DNA from: JBGPYM01 sp041493205
GTDB taxonomy: Bacteria > Bacteroidota > Ignavibacteria > UBA10030 > UBA6906
Assembly: GCA_041493205.1 (NCBI GenBank)
Contig: JBGPYM010000058.1
Span: 1 to 14,002, forward strand
Reading direction: 5' to 3'
DNA: 14,002 bases
Of the stretch, positions 1-7,707 are shown in pieces. The notes beneath the pieces are model-generated. The model did no database searches and was not told the origin of the DNA. It saw nothing but the letters and a program-made list of their open reading frames with translations. Numbering within the stretch: the stretch's first letter is position 1; every line of letters begins with the position of its first letter. The position numbers and the translations under genes are program-made.

Positions 1-60
1 ACCCCCTTCGGATTGGACCCCCGCAACGGTCCCGATTTCTTCGATGATCCCCGTAAACAC
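1..60 (-). CDS. ribE: Riboflavin synthase alpha chain, N-terminal fragment (runs off the left edge)
   Basis: The 20 codons visible read MFTGIIEEIGTVAGVQSEGG, the characteristic N-terminus of riboflavin synthase (MFTGII-E-G motif), the enzyme that dismutates two 6,7-dimethyl-8-ribityllumazine molecules to riboflavin. The start is GTG at 60-58. It is chosen because the family motif begins exactly there and an AAGGGGA ribosome-binding site lies 8 bases upstream, overlapping the ribD stop codon. It follows ribD by 13 bases on the same strand, so the two riboflavin genes are co-transcribed. The rest of the protein lies outside the window. Identity rests on a short stretch, but the motif and the ribD neighbour agree. 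Confidence 0.9.
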   Translation of the reverse strand, partial: MFTGIIEEIGTVAGVQSEGG

Positions 61-68
61 GGTCGGCG

Positions 69-75
69 TCCCCTT
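69..75 (-). promoter_or_regulatory. Ribosome-binding site of ribE
   Basis: The minus strand reads AAGGGGA, followed by 8 bases and then the GTG start of ribE. The site overlaps the TAA stop of ribD (76-74), so termination on ribD and initiation on ribE are adjacent. It supports the GTG start, since no ATG is near. Confidence 0.7.
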
Positions 76-1168
76 ATGAATAGCGCGTATTGAACAAAAC
101 GTCACGTCCGATGGTGCGTACCGTCGTCTCCGACGGTTGAAATTTCTTTGCCCCGGTTGCATTCGGCGTCGCATAGACCTGCGTCCCGCCCCCGAGCATG
201 AAGGGAGCCACAAAGACGCTGATCTCGTCGGCGAGGTTCTGATCCCTGAATGCCGTAAACACCTGGCTCCCTCCTTCCACCAGGACTGAACCGATGCCGT
301 ATTTATACGCCTCGTGCAGAACGTCGCGCAGACTGATGACCCCTTTCCTCCCCTTGAAACGGAGAATGATGACACCCCGGTCCTCGAGGCGCAGAATTTT
401 CGTACGCTGACGCCGCGCGTAGCGCTCATCGACGCAGAGGAACACGTACCGGTCATGCATGATGCGGAGCAGCGTGGCAGAGTCTTTGAGGGAGACCCGC
501 CCGTCGAGCACGATCACATGCGGATGGCGGCCCCGGACGTGACGCACCGTGATATTCGGATCATCCGCCGTCACCGTTCCCGCCCCGATGCACACGGCGT
601 CATACTGCGAACGCCACCGGTGTACCAGGCGCTGGGCCGGGGCCGACGTGAGCCACCGTGGGGCCCCGGGTCCGCCGATGTACCCGTCGATTGTCTGCGC
701 AATCTTCAGATGAACGTACGGGAACCCGCCCGTGATATGTTTCAGAAAGAACTTATTGAGCTGTTTCGCTTCTCTCTGGAGCACGCCCGTCGTCACCCGA
801 ACCCCCGCCTCTCGCAGCTTCCTGATGCCGCGCCCCGACACGAGCGGGTTCGGATCGACCATGGCGACGACCACGGACCTGATCCCCGAGGAGATCAGCC
901 GGTCCACGCACGGCGGGGTCTTGCCGTAGTGGGAGCAGGGCTCGAGATTGAGGTAGAGCGTCGCGTTCTTGAGATCCCCGCGCACTTTGTTCAGGAGATC
1001 GATTTCTGCGTGCGGGGCGCCGAACCGCCTGTGCCACCCGCGCGCGACGATGCGCCCTCCACGGACGAGAACTGCGCCGACGAGCGGGTTGGGGCTGACG
1101 CGGCCGTGGCCGCGCTCCGCTTCGGCGAAGCATTCTCTCATGTACTGCTCATGCACGTCCTTTTTCAT
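74..1168 (-). CDS. ribD: Bifunctional riboflavin biosynthesis deaminase/reductase RibD
   Basis: This 364-residue cytoplasmic enzyme catalyses the second and third steps of riboflavin synthesis from GTP: deamination of the diaminopyrimidine, then NADPH-dependent reduction of the ribosyl side chain. The N-terminal deaminase domain (about 8-145) has the zinc site: HAE at 53-55 (His53, Glu55), Cys78 in EPCSH and Cys87 in PPC. VSPNPLVGAV (24-33) is the typical lead-in. The reductase domain (about 150-360) has KIAQTIDGYI (155-164) and the VEGG loop (297-300). In the first reductase motif Thr159 stands where Ser is more usual. Length is normal for a two-domain RibD. The ATG start overlaps the kinase stop by four bases (ATGA), implying translational coupling, and ribE follows. 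Confidence 0.96.
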   Translation of the reverse strand: MKKDVHEQYMRECFAEAERGHGRVSPNPLVGAVLVRGGRIVARGWHRRFGAPHAEIDLLNKVRGDLKNATLYLNLEPCSHYGKTPPCVDRLISSGIRSVVVAMVDPNPLVSGRGIRKLREAGVRVTTGVLQREAKQLNKFFLKHITGGFPYVHLKIAQTIDGYIGGPGAPRWLTSAPAQRLVHRWRSQYDAVCIGAGTVTADDPNITVRHVRGRHPHVIVLDGRVSLKDSATLLRIMHDRYVFLCVDERYARRQRTKILRLEDRGVIILRFKGRKGVISLRDVLHEAYKYGIGSVLVEGGSQVFTAFRDQNLADEISVFVAPFMLGGGTQVYATPNATGAKKFQPSETTVRTIGRDVLFNTRYS

Positions 1169-2607
1169 TCATGCCTCAGCACGAACGTAAATGTGCTTCC
1201 CTTCCCCTCGACACTCTTCACCCGCAACGTGCCTCCATGCGCCTCGACGATGTGTTTCACGATCGCCAGTCCGAGACCCGTCCCCCCGACCTCGCGCGAC
1301 CGGTCACGGTCCACGCGGTAGAACCGTTCGAAGATCCTGCCGATATGTTCCTGGGGGATGCCGTACCCGGTGTCCTCGACATCCACCGCGCTCGACGCCC
1401 CCTCCTTCCTGGCGCGGCAGACCACGGAGCCGCCCGGATCGGTGTATTTGACGGCATTATCCAAGAGGTTGATGACGACCTGCTTCAGGCGCTCCTCGTC
1501 GGCGTACACCCGCACTTCGTCCTCACCATCCGTTTCGAGCGTGAGACGGATGTTCTTCCGTTTGGCCGCGGGCGTCAACTCCTCAATCCCTTCTTTCAGA
1601 ACCGGGACCAGCGGGACGAAACGGAAACTCATCTTCATCTCGCCCGATTCGATCCGCGAGATCTCGATCAGGTCGCTCAGCAGCGCATTGAGCCGGGTGG
1701 CGTGACGGTATGCCTTCTCCAGGAAATCCCTGTTCACCGCGGGGTCATCAACGGCGCCGTCGAGGAGCGTCTCCAGAAACCCCTGGAGCGAAAAGATTGG
1801 CGTCCGCAGTTCGTGGGAGACGTTGCCGAGGAACTCGCTCCGCACGCGCTCGAGTTTTCTGAGCTGCGTGATGTCGTTGCTCAGCTTTTCCGCCATGCCG
1901 TTGATCGCGGACGCAAGCGTTCCGATCTCGTCGTGCGACGTCACAGGGACCCGCAGGGTGAGGTCGCCGTCCCTGATGCCCCGCGCTGCGGCGGCGATCG
2001 CGAGGATCGGGCGCGAAATGCGCCGCGACACCCTCGCGCTCACGACTGCCATCACCGCCACGGTCAGGAGTCCGATCCCCCAGACGATCGTCTGCACCTG
2101 ATTGTCGAGCGCCGTGATCTCGATGTATGGAATTGCGGCGCGGACGTAGAGCGTGTCGGGACCGCCGGAAGATTGGTGCGCGACCGCCCGTGCCGCATAA
2201 AGGAACTCTTCATGTACCGTGGCGCTCAGACGGCGGTTCAGTCCTGTGTCGCCTTTCCGGGCCGCTTCAATCTCGGGGCGGTGCAGGTGATTTTCAACAT
2301 GTCGCAGCGAGTCCCCGGCAATGTCCGAATCGAACAGGACGGTCCCGTCGCGCGCTATCAGCGTGAGCCGGAGCCCGAGCGTGCGCGAGACGCTCTTCAA
2401 TGTCGGTTCAAAGAACTGGAGGCTGTCAGAAGTGGCGCCACTCCCCCGGACCACCGCCGCGATCGCCTCGACCTGCGCCCGGATGCCGGCCTCGGTCCGA
2501 CGCTCCAGGTGACTCTTGATCAACCAGGTGGCAAACAGGCTGTAGAGGACGGCCCCCACCACGGCGAGTCCGATGTACGTCGCGACCAGCTTCGCGCGGA
2601 GGGTCAC
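1165..2607 (-). CDS. PhoR-like membrane sensor histidine kinase
   Basis: This 480-residue kinase is the partner of the response regulator encoded just upstream. Two membrane segments (about 8-29 and 172-191) flank an extracytoplasmic sensor region (about 30-170), whose pattern (LGLRLTLIARDGTVLFDSD followed by ENHLHRPEI) is that of PhoR/ResE-type sensors. A HAMP linker (about 192-245) follows. The dimerisation/phosphoacceptor domain has VSHELRTP with His265. The ATPase domain has the N box (Asn380, Asn384), G1 DTGYGIP (412-418), F box FERFYRVD (426-433) and G2 GGTGLGLA (441-448). All catalytic boxes are intact. The start is GTG at 2607, overlapping the regulator stop as GTGA; the stop overlaps the ribD start. 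No PAS domain is evident between HAMP and the His box, unlike some PhoR proteins. The signal is unknown; phosphate is only a guess from family resemblance. Confidence 0.93.
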   Translation of the reverse strand: MTLRAKLVATYIGLAVVGAVLYSLFATWLIKSHLERRTEAGIRAQVEAIAAVVRGSGATSDSLQFFEPTLKSVSRTLGLRLTLIARDGTVLFDSDIAGDSLRHVENHLHRPEIEAARKGDTGLNRRLSATVHEEFLYAARAVAHQSSGGPDTLYVRAAIPYIEITALDNQVQTIVWGIGLLTVAVMAVVSARVSRRISRPILAIAAAARGIRDGDLTLRVPVTSHDEIGTLASAINGMAEKLSNDITQLRKLERVRSEFLGNVSHELRTPIFSLQGFLETLLDGAVDDPAVNRDFLEKAYRHATRLNALLSDLIEISRIESGEMKMSFRFVPLVPVLKEGIEELTPAAKRKNIRLTLETDGEDEVRVYADEERLKQVVINLLDNAVKYTDPGGSVVCRARKEGASSAVDVEDTGYGIPQEHIGRIFERFYRVDRDRSREVGGTGLGLAIVKHIVEAHGGTLRVKSVEGKGSTFTFVLRHE

Positions 2608-3299
2608 GGCGGGGGTTCCCTGAATTTGTATCCGACCCCTTTGATGGTCTCGATCAGTCCCGCGTCATGTCCGAGCTTCTCGCGGATTTTCCTGATATGG
2701 ACGTCCACCGTCCGGTCGATCACCACGACATCGGTCCCCCAGATGTTGTGCAGCAGCATGTCACGGGTGAAGACTTTGCCGGGATGCGCCGCAAGCAGGG
2801 CCAGAATCTCGAATTCTTTCCGGGGGAAGAAAACTTCCTTCCTGCCGAGATGAATGGTGAACGTCGTACGGTTGATTTCGATCGGACCGGAGCGGATGAC
2901 AGGGGGCTCGGGGGGCTCGTCGGCGCCGGAACTCTTGCGGCGGAGCGCCGCCTTGACGCGCGCGACGACCTTGCGGGTGCTGATCGGCTTTTGAATATAA
3001 TCGTCCGCGCCGAGCTCAAGACCCAGGACCTCATCGACCTCGCTGGAGCTCGCAGTGAGAAATATCACCGGTACGCCCGAGGTGCGCGGGTCTGCTTTGA
3101 GCTTCTTGCAGGTCTCAAACCCGTCCAGAACAGGCATCATCAGGTCCAGGAGCACGAGGTCGGGCGCGTTCGCCGCTTTGTCGAGGGCCTCCTTGCCGTT
3201 GTAGGCCGTGACGACGTCATATCCTTCCCGCACGAGGTTGTAACGCAGCAGCTCCACAATATCGCGCTCGTCGTCCACAACCAGAATGCGCTTCTTCAC
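2604..3299 (-). CDS. PhoB/OmpR-family response regulator
   Basis: This 231-residue DNA-binding transcription factor pairs with the kinase it overlaps. The receiver domain (1-121) has the acidic pair Asp9/Asp10, phosphoacceptor Asp52 in LLDLMMP, Thr82 and Lys104 in YIQKP, so it looks phosphorylatable. After an acidic, proline-rich linker (about 122-136) comes a winged-helix output domain (about 137-227) with RKEFEILALL, DRTVDVHIRKIREKLG and the terminal GVGYKF wing typical of the OmpR/PhoB class. The start is GTG at 3299, preceded by GAGAGG 6 bases upstream that overlaps the stop of the preceding gene. It lies 10 bases after the oxidoreductase gene. Its targets cannot be read from this window. 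Confidence 0.95.
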   Translation of the reverse strand: MKKRILVVDDERDIVELLRYNLVREGYDVVTAYNGKEALDKAANAPDLVLLDLMMPVLDGFETCKKLKADPRTSGVPVIFLTASSSEVDEVLGLELGADDYIQKPISTRKVVARVKAALRRKSSGADEPPEPPVIRSGPIEINRTTFTIHLGRKEVFFPRKEFEILALLAAHPGKVFTRDMLLHNIWGTDVVVIDRTVDVHIRKIREKLGHDAGLIETIKGVGYKFREPPP

Positions 3300-3305
3300 G
3301 GACGG

Positions 3306-3311
3306 CCTCTC
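3306..3311 (-). promoter_or_regulatory. Ribosome-binding site of the response regulator gene
   Basis: GAGAGG on the minus strand sits 6 bases before the GTG start of the regulator and overlaps the TGA stop of the oxidoreductase gene. It supports GTG at 3299 as the real start. Confidence 0.6.
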
Positions 3312-4314
3312 AGGGAAACGTCACTTCCTTCCCGGTTTTAACGGATTTGTACACTGCGTCAACGACTTTCATCCGCTGTACGGCTTCTTCTCCGGTGGAG
3401 ATCACGGGATGAAGCCCCCGGACGGCGCCGACAAAGTATTTCAGCTCGTTTTCATAGGAGCGCAGGAAGAGCTGCTGCACGGAATCCATTTTCGCGGGAG
3501 CGAGATTGACTAGGTTCCCGTGCAATTCCTTGTTGACCCGGAGAGGGTTCAGGCTGGCCGTCCCGTCCGATCCGAACACGTAGCAGAAGTAAACGTCGTC
3601 ATCCATCACCAGTGACCAGCTCACCTCGATGTTGATGAGCGATCCCGATTTCATGGTGATGTTAACGAGCGACGTGTCCTCGACCGATTTCGTCTTGTTG
3701 TGATAATTCGACGCGCTGACGCGGCGCACTTCGGGGTACCCCATCAGCCAGAAGGCGAGGTCCAGCATCGGAATCCCGAGATCGACAAACACCCCGCCGC
3801 CCGACTTCTCCTTTTGCGTCGCCCAGGCGCTGTCACTGCTCCTCTTACGAAGCCAGCCGCACTTGATGTAGAAGACTTTCCCGATTTCCTTTGCCTCGAG
3901 AAAGGTCTTCAGGAGCATGGTATCGGGACGGAAGCGGTGGTTCATGCCGACCATCAGTTTTCGTTTCGCCTCGCGGGCCGCGTCAGCCATCTCGACGGCT
4001 TCCGCATAGCGGCGGGCGATCGGCTTTTCCACCATCACGTCGGCGCCGGCACGCAGCGCGGCCAGGGTCGCCTCGCGATGGGCATCCGTCGACGTGGCCA
4101 CGATGACCGCGTTGAGACCCTCGTTGGCAAGCATCTGGTCAACATTCGTATACCTGCGCCGGATGCCGAACTTCTCCCCCACGAGTGTCGCCTTGGAGCG
4201 ATCCAGGTCGCACACGGCAGCGACTTCGACTTCCGGGATCTTGAACAACGCAGGGAGATGGACCACCTGCGCAACCCACCCGAGACCTATGACGCCTACT
4301 TTGACCTTGTCCAT
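3310..4314 (-). CDS. Gfo/Idh/MocA-family NAD(P)-dependent oxidoreductase
   Basis: This 334-residue protein has the family's two-domain layout. An N-terminal Rossmann fold (about 1-120) has GVIGLGWVAQ (7-16) as dinucleotide-binding loop, Asp36 at the end of the second strand and the EKP motif (96-98) with Lys97. A C-terminal alpha/beta substrate domain (about 125-334) follows. The usual D-x-x-x-H catalytic pair is changed: Asp178 is present but position 182 is Pro (codon 3771-3769) in GGGVFVDLGIPMLDL. Such proteins usually oxidise or reduce hydroxyl groups on sugars, inositols or related cyclic compounds. The substrate here is unknown, and the missing His makes ordinary dehydrogenase chemistry uncertain. 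It starts 23 bases after dxs with ATG and no clear Shine-Dalgarno, and ends 10 bases before the response regulator. Confidence 0.88.
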   Translation of the reverse strand: MDKVKVGVIGLGWVAQVVHLPALFKIPEVEVAAVCDLDRSKATLVGEKFGIRRRYTNVDQMLANEGLNAVIVATSTDAHREATLAALRAGADVMVEKPIARRYAEAVEMADAAREAKRKLMVGMNHRFRPDTMLLKTFLEAKEIGKVFYIKCGWLRKRSSDSAWATQKEKSGGGVFVDLGIPMLDLAFWLMGYPEVRRVSASNYHNKTKSVEDTSLVNITMKSGSLINIEVSWSLVMDDDVYFCYVFGSDGTASLNPLRVNKELHGNLVNLAPAKMDSVQQLFLRSYENELKYFVGAVRGLHPVISTGEEAVQRMKVVDAVYKSVKTGKEVTFP

Positions 4315-4337
4315 TGCAGGATCGTTTAGTACGTCGA

Positions 4338-6248
4338 TCAGGAAACTACCGGGGCGCCTTCGGCGACGAAACGCGCAACGGAAACGGTGATTCCCGCGGG
4401 ATCGAGCCCGACCTCCGCGGCGAGCTCCTGGGGCGTGCCGTGGTCGACAAACCGGTCCTGGATCCCGAGCATGCGAAGCCGCACGTGCGTGATGCCCTCG
4501 GCTGCCAGGGCCTCGGCAATCGCGCTCCCGAACCCGCCCAGGATCGTATTGTCCTCCACCGTCACAATGCGCGAGAACCGGGCCGCGATGTCCCGGAGCA
4601 GTTCGTGGTCAACAGGCTTGACAAAACGCATGTTGACCACCTCGGCGGATATATCCTGCCCCTGAAGGAGGTCCGCCGCCTTCAGCGCGGTCTGCACCGT
4701 CGCGCCGATCGCAAGAAGTGCCACGTCGTTTCCCTGCCGGAGCGTCTCGCCTTTCCCTATGGGGACGAGATCGAATCCCCTCTTGATCGTGACTCCCGTG
4801 CCGTTGCCGCGCGGATAGCGGACGGCGATAGGGCCGCCGCGGTGTTCCACCGCCGTGTAGAGCATGTCCCGCAGCTCGTTCTCATCCTTAGGCGCCATGA
4901 TGACCATCCCCGGCACCAGGCGGAGGTAGCTCAGGTCGAATATTCCGTGATGTGTCGGACCGTCGGCTCCGACCAGCCCGCCCCTGTCGAGCGCGAAGAC
5001 CACGTGGAGGTGCTGGATCGCCACGTCGTGGATGATCTGGTCGAACGCCCTCTGAAGAAATGTCGAGTAAATCGCGACGATCGGTATTGCACCCTGTGTC
5101 GCCAGCCCCGCGGCAAACGTCACGCAATGCTGCTCCGCGATGCCCACGTCGTAGAAGCGGGACGGGATGGCGCTCTGCAGCTGGTCGAGCCCCGTTCCGT
5201 CGGGCATCGCAGCCGTGAGGCCGACAATCGCCGGATTCGCTGTTGCCAGCTCCACGACAGCCGCCCCAAACACTTTCGTGTATGCCGGCGGCCCGTCGGC
5301 CTTCTTCGGCGAAATTCCGGTCACCTTGTCGAAGGGGGTGACGCCGTGCAGCCGCTGCACGTCCTCCTCCGCAGGCTTATACCCCTTCCCCTTCTGGGTG
5401 ATCGTATGGACCAGGATCGGTCCGCTGTATTCCTTCACTTCCTGAAAAATCCGGACGAGCTGGACAATGTTGTGGCCGTTGATGGGGCCGAAGTATCGGA
5501 ACCCGAGTGCCTCAAACAGCATGCCGGGCGTCACCACCACCTTGATGCCGTCTTCAACGCGCGCGGCCACGCGCCTGATCCGGTCGCCCCACACGTCCAG
5601 TTTTCCGGTCAGCTCATACACGTTCTTCTTGAACCGGTTGTACGACGGGTTGGCGATCAGCTCAGTGAAATAGTTCGATATCGCCCAGACGTTGGGCGCG
5701 ATGGACATGTTGTTGTCGTTCAGGACGACGATCATGTCTTTCTTCATGATGCCGGCATTGTTCATTCCCTCGTACACCATCCCGCCGGTCATCGAGCCGT
5801 CGCCGACCACGGCGACGACCCGGTATTTTTCTCCGTGAAGCTCCCGTGCGGCGACCATGCCGAGCGCGGCGGAGATTGCGGTGCTCGCATGGCCTGCGCC
5901 GAAGGTGTCGAACTCGCTCTCCGTTCTCTTCAGGAAGCCGCTCAACCCCTTGTATTGCCGGATCGTGTTGAGCCGGTCTTTCCTCCCGGTAAGGATCTTG
6001 TGCGGATACGCCTGGTGGCCGACATCCCAGACCAGCTTGTCCTTCGGCGTATTGAAAACATAATGCAGTGCCACGGCGAGCTCCACCGAACCGAGCCCGG
6101 CACCGAGATGTCCGCCGGTCTTCGAAACAACCTCGACGAGGTACTCCCGGACGTCCGCGCAGAGCGTGCGGAGCTCGGGGACCGTCAGCGCGCGAATGTC
6201 CGCCGGGTAGTTGACCCTGTCAAGACACGTGTAGCGGGTTTCTGTCAT
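4338..6248 (-). CDS. dxs: 1-deoxy-D-xylulose-5-phosphate synthase
   Basis: This 636-residue cytoplasmic enzyme condenses pyruvate and glyceraldehyde-3-phosphate to DXP, the entry step of the MEP isoprenoid pathway and a precursor of thiamine and pyridoxal. The thiamine-diphosphate site is visible: His47 (GGHLG) and His78 (GHQAYPHK), GDGSMTGG (149-156) with Glu160, and NDNN (177-180) for Mg. The second half has DVGIAEQH with catalytic Glu372 and DRGGLVGADGPTHHG (421-435). Length and domain order are those of complete DXS. The ATG start overlaps the xseB stop (ATGA at 6248-6245), so it is probably translationally coupled to xseB. In E. coli ispA lies between xseB and dxs; here it is absent. Confidence 0.97.
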   Translation of the reverse strand: MTETRYTCLDRVNYPADIRALTVPELRTLCADVREYLVEVVSKTGGHLGAGLGSVELAVALHYVFNTPKDKLVWDVGHQAYPHKILTGRKDRLNTIRQYKGLSGFLKRTESEFDTFGAGHASTAISAALGMVAARELHGEKYRVVAVVGDGSMTGGMVYEGMNNAGIMKKDMIVVLNDNNMSIAPNVWAISNYFTELIANPSYNRFKKNVYELTGKLDVWGDRIRRVAARVEDGIKVVVTPGMLFEALGFRYFGPINGHNIVQLVRIFQEVKEYSGPILVHTITQKGKGYKPAEEDVQRLHGVTPFDKVTGISPKKADGPPAYTKVFGAAVVELATANPAIVGLTAAMPDGTGLDQLQSAIPSRFYDVGIAEQHCVTFAAGLATQGAIPIVAIYSTFLQRAFDQIIHDVAIQHLHVVFALDRGGLVGADGPTHHGIFDLSYLRLVPGMVIMAPKDENELRDMLYTAVEHRGGPIAVRYPRGNGTGVTIKRGFDLVPIGKGETLRQGNDVALLAIGATVQTALKAADLLQGQDISAEVVNMRFVKPVDHELLRDIAARFSRIVTVEDNTILGGFGSAIAEALAAEGITHVRLRMLGIQDRFVDHGTPQELAAEVGLDPAGITVSVARFVAEGAPVVS

Positions 6249-6493
6249 TCCTCTTCATCCGTGAGAGCGAAATTCCCCTCCGCGTCCTTCGTGAGCCGCT
6301 TGAGCACGACCTCCGCTTTCTTGAGCTTCTCGGCGCACTGCCGGGAAACCGAAAGCCCTTCCTCGTAGAGCTGCATCGCCTGGTCCAGGGGGACCTCGCC
6401 TTTCTCCAGGCGTTCCACGATTTGTTCCAGCCGGCGGATCGCTTCTTCGAACGTCTGTTCTCCGGCGGCCGCGGTCTGTTTTTTTGCCGTCAT
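6245..6493 (-). CDS. xseB: Exodeoxyribonuclease VII small subunit
   Basis: This 82-residue helical protein matches the XseB family: TFEEAIRRLEQIVERLEKGE (14-33), then LDQAMQLYEEG (36-46) and a second amphipathic helix rich in Lys/Glu. It binds XseA to form exonuclease VII, which degrades single-stranded DNA. The reading frame is open further upstream (to 6883), but ATG at 6493 gives the normal family length. The longer version would overlap most of the end of xseA and has no XseB-like sequence there. It starts 7 bases after the xseA stop and overlaps dxs by four bases. Confidence 0.94.
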   Translation of the reverse strand: MTAKKQTAAAGEQTFEEAIRRLEQIVERLEKGEVPLDQAMQLYEEGLSVSRQCAEKLKKAEVVLKRLTKDAEGNFALTDEEE

Positions 6494-6500
6494 CGGGCGC

Positions 6501-7688
6501 TCATCTGATGGTGGATCGGACGGAGCCGTCGCGGAATTCAATCTCTGCCTCGTCGTTCTTCCGGAGGAGGGTCCGCGAGCTGACGATACTCCCCCCTTTG
6601 CGCACGATTGCGTACCCCCGCCGGAGCGCCAACCCGGGATCAAGGGCATGCAGGCGCCCCGCCAGACCCCGGTAGCGGGCGGTGGTGAGGGCATACGCGT
6701 GGCCCGCAATCCGCACGAGAGCCCGCTCAAGTTCATCAATGCGCTGACTGTGCTGCCGCAGGAGGTCGATAGGCCGGTTGAACGCGTAGCTGTTGAGGAG
6801 ATTGTGAATGCGGTCCCTCTGGGTCTGAACGAGTTCAAACACCGCATCCCGCACACGATACCAAGAATTCTGTACATTTTCAAGGACTTCCCGGCGGTCC
6901 GGAACGACCAGTTCTGCCGCCGCGGAGGGTGTGGGAGCCCGCAGATCGGCCACGAAATCGGCGATCGTGAAATCCGTTTCGTGCCCTACCGCACTGACGA
7001 CCGGCAGCGTCGAACGCGCAATCGCCCTGGCAACCGTCTCCTCGTTGAATGCCCAGAGATCCTCCAGTGAGCCTCCACCCCGTGCAACGATCAGGACATC
7101 CACCTGGCCGTACAGGTTGAAGTCATCAAGAGCACCGGCGATCTCTTCTGCCGCACCGGGCCCCTGCACTCTCACGGGACTGAGGATGATCTGCACACCG
7201 GGGAAGCGCCGCCCGATGACGTTCCTCATGTCCTGAATCACCGCCCCCGTGGGAGAGGTAACGATGCCGACCCGGAGCGGGAACAACGGGAGGGGTTTCT
7301 TCCTGGCCTGGTCAAACAAACCTTCGGCGGCAAGTTTCTCTTTGAGCCGATCAAACGCCGCCTGCAGTTCTCCCAGCCCGAGCGGGCGCATGGCCTGCAC
7401 ATCGATCTGATAATTTCCACGCGGTTCATATACGGTGATGCGCCCGCTGCACACCACCTTCATCCCGTCTTCAGGGGCGAACCGGAGGGCCGCAACGCGG
7501 CTGCGCCACAGGACCGCCGAGAGCTGTGCGCCTTCGTCTTTGAGCGTGAAATAAACGTGCCCGGACGAATGCCTCTTGAAATTCGAGATCTCTCCTTCGA
7601 CGATGACGGAGGCAAACCCCCCTTCCAGCAACTGCTTGATGCGCCGGGTAATCTCTGTTACTGTAAACTGCTGTGCGCTGTTTGCCAT
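6501..7688 (-). CDS. xseA: Exodeoxyribonuclease VII large subunit
   Basis: This 395-residue catalytic subunit of exonuclease VII acts in single-strand DNA degradation and repair. An N-terminal OB-fold (about 6-100) has VEGEISNFKRHSSGHVYFTLKD-type sequence. The catalytic domain follows with GIVTSPTGAVIQD (141-153), VARGGGSLEDLWAFN (201-215) and GHETDFTIADFVADLRAPTP (235-254). A coiled region (about 265-345) precedes the conserved C-terminal LDPGLALRRGYAI (349-361). I chose ATG at 7688: it gives the usual N-terminus and is preceded by AGGGA, whereas the upstream ATG at 7763 would run back into the receptor gene. It follows that gene by 19 bases. The protein is somewhat shorter than E. coli XseA but has all family blocks. 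Confidence 0.95.
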   Translation of the reverse strand: MANSAQQFTVTEITRRIKQLLEGGFASVIVEGEISNFKRHSSGHVYFTLKDEGAQLSAVLWRSRVAALRFAPEDGMKVVCSGRITVYEPRGNYQIDVQAMRPLGLGELQAAFDRLKEKLAAEGLFDQARKKPLPLFPLRVGIVTSPTGAVIQDMRNVIGRRFPGVQIILSPVRVQGPGAAEEIAGALDDFNLYGQVDVLIVARGGGSLEDLWAFNEETVARAIARSTLPVVSAVGHETDFTIADFVADLRAPTPSAAAELVVPDRREVLENVQNSWYRVRDAVFELVQTQRDRIHNLLNSYAFNRPIDLLRQHSQRIDELERALVRIAGHAYALTTARYRGLAGRLHALDPGLALRRGYAIVRKGGSIVSSRTLLRKNDEAEIEFRDGSVRSTIR

Positions 7689-7707
7689 GGGATCCCTGTC
7701 TGCTGCG

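Noticed and set aside
1076..1168. FMN riboswitch before ribD
   Set aside because: ribD starts inside the kinase stop codon, so there is no leader, and no riboswitch-like sequence is visible.
1171..2853. Plus-strand open frame (560 codons) opposite the histidine kinase and the regulator end
   Set aside because: Antisense shadow crossing two real genes with intact catalytic motifs.
4314..6368. Long plus-strand open frame (684 codons) opposite dxs
   Set aside because: It mirrors a fully conserved DXS gene; such antisense frames arise from GC-rich third positions, and its product is Arg/His/Asp-rich with no recognisable domain.
6494..6883. Upstream extension of xseB into xseA
   Set aside because: It would overlap the conserved end of xseA in another frame; the normal family length starts at 6493.
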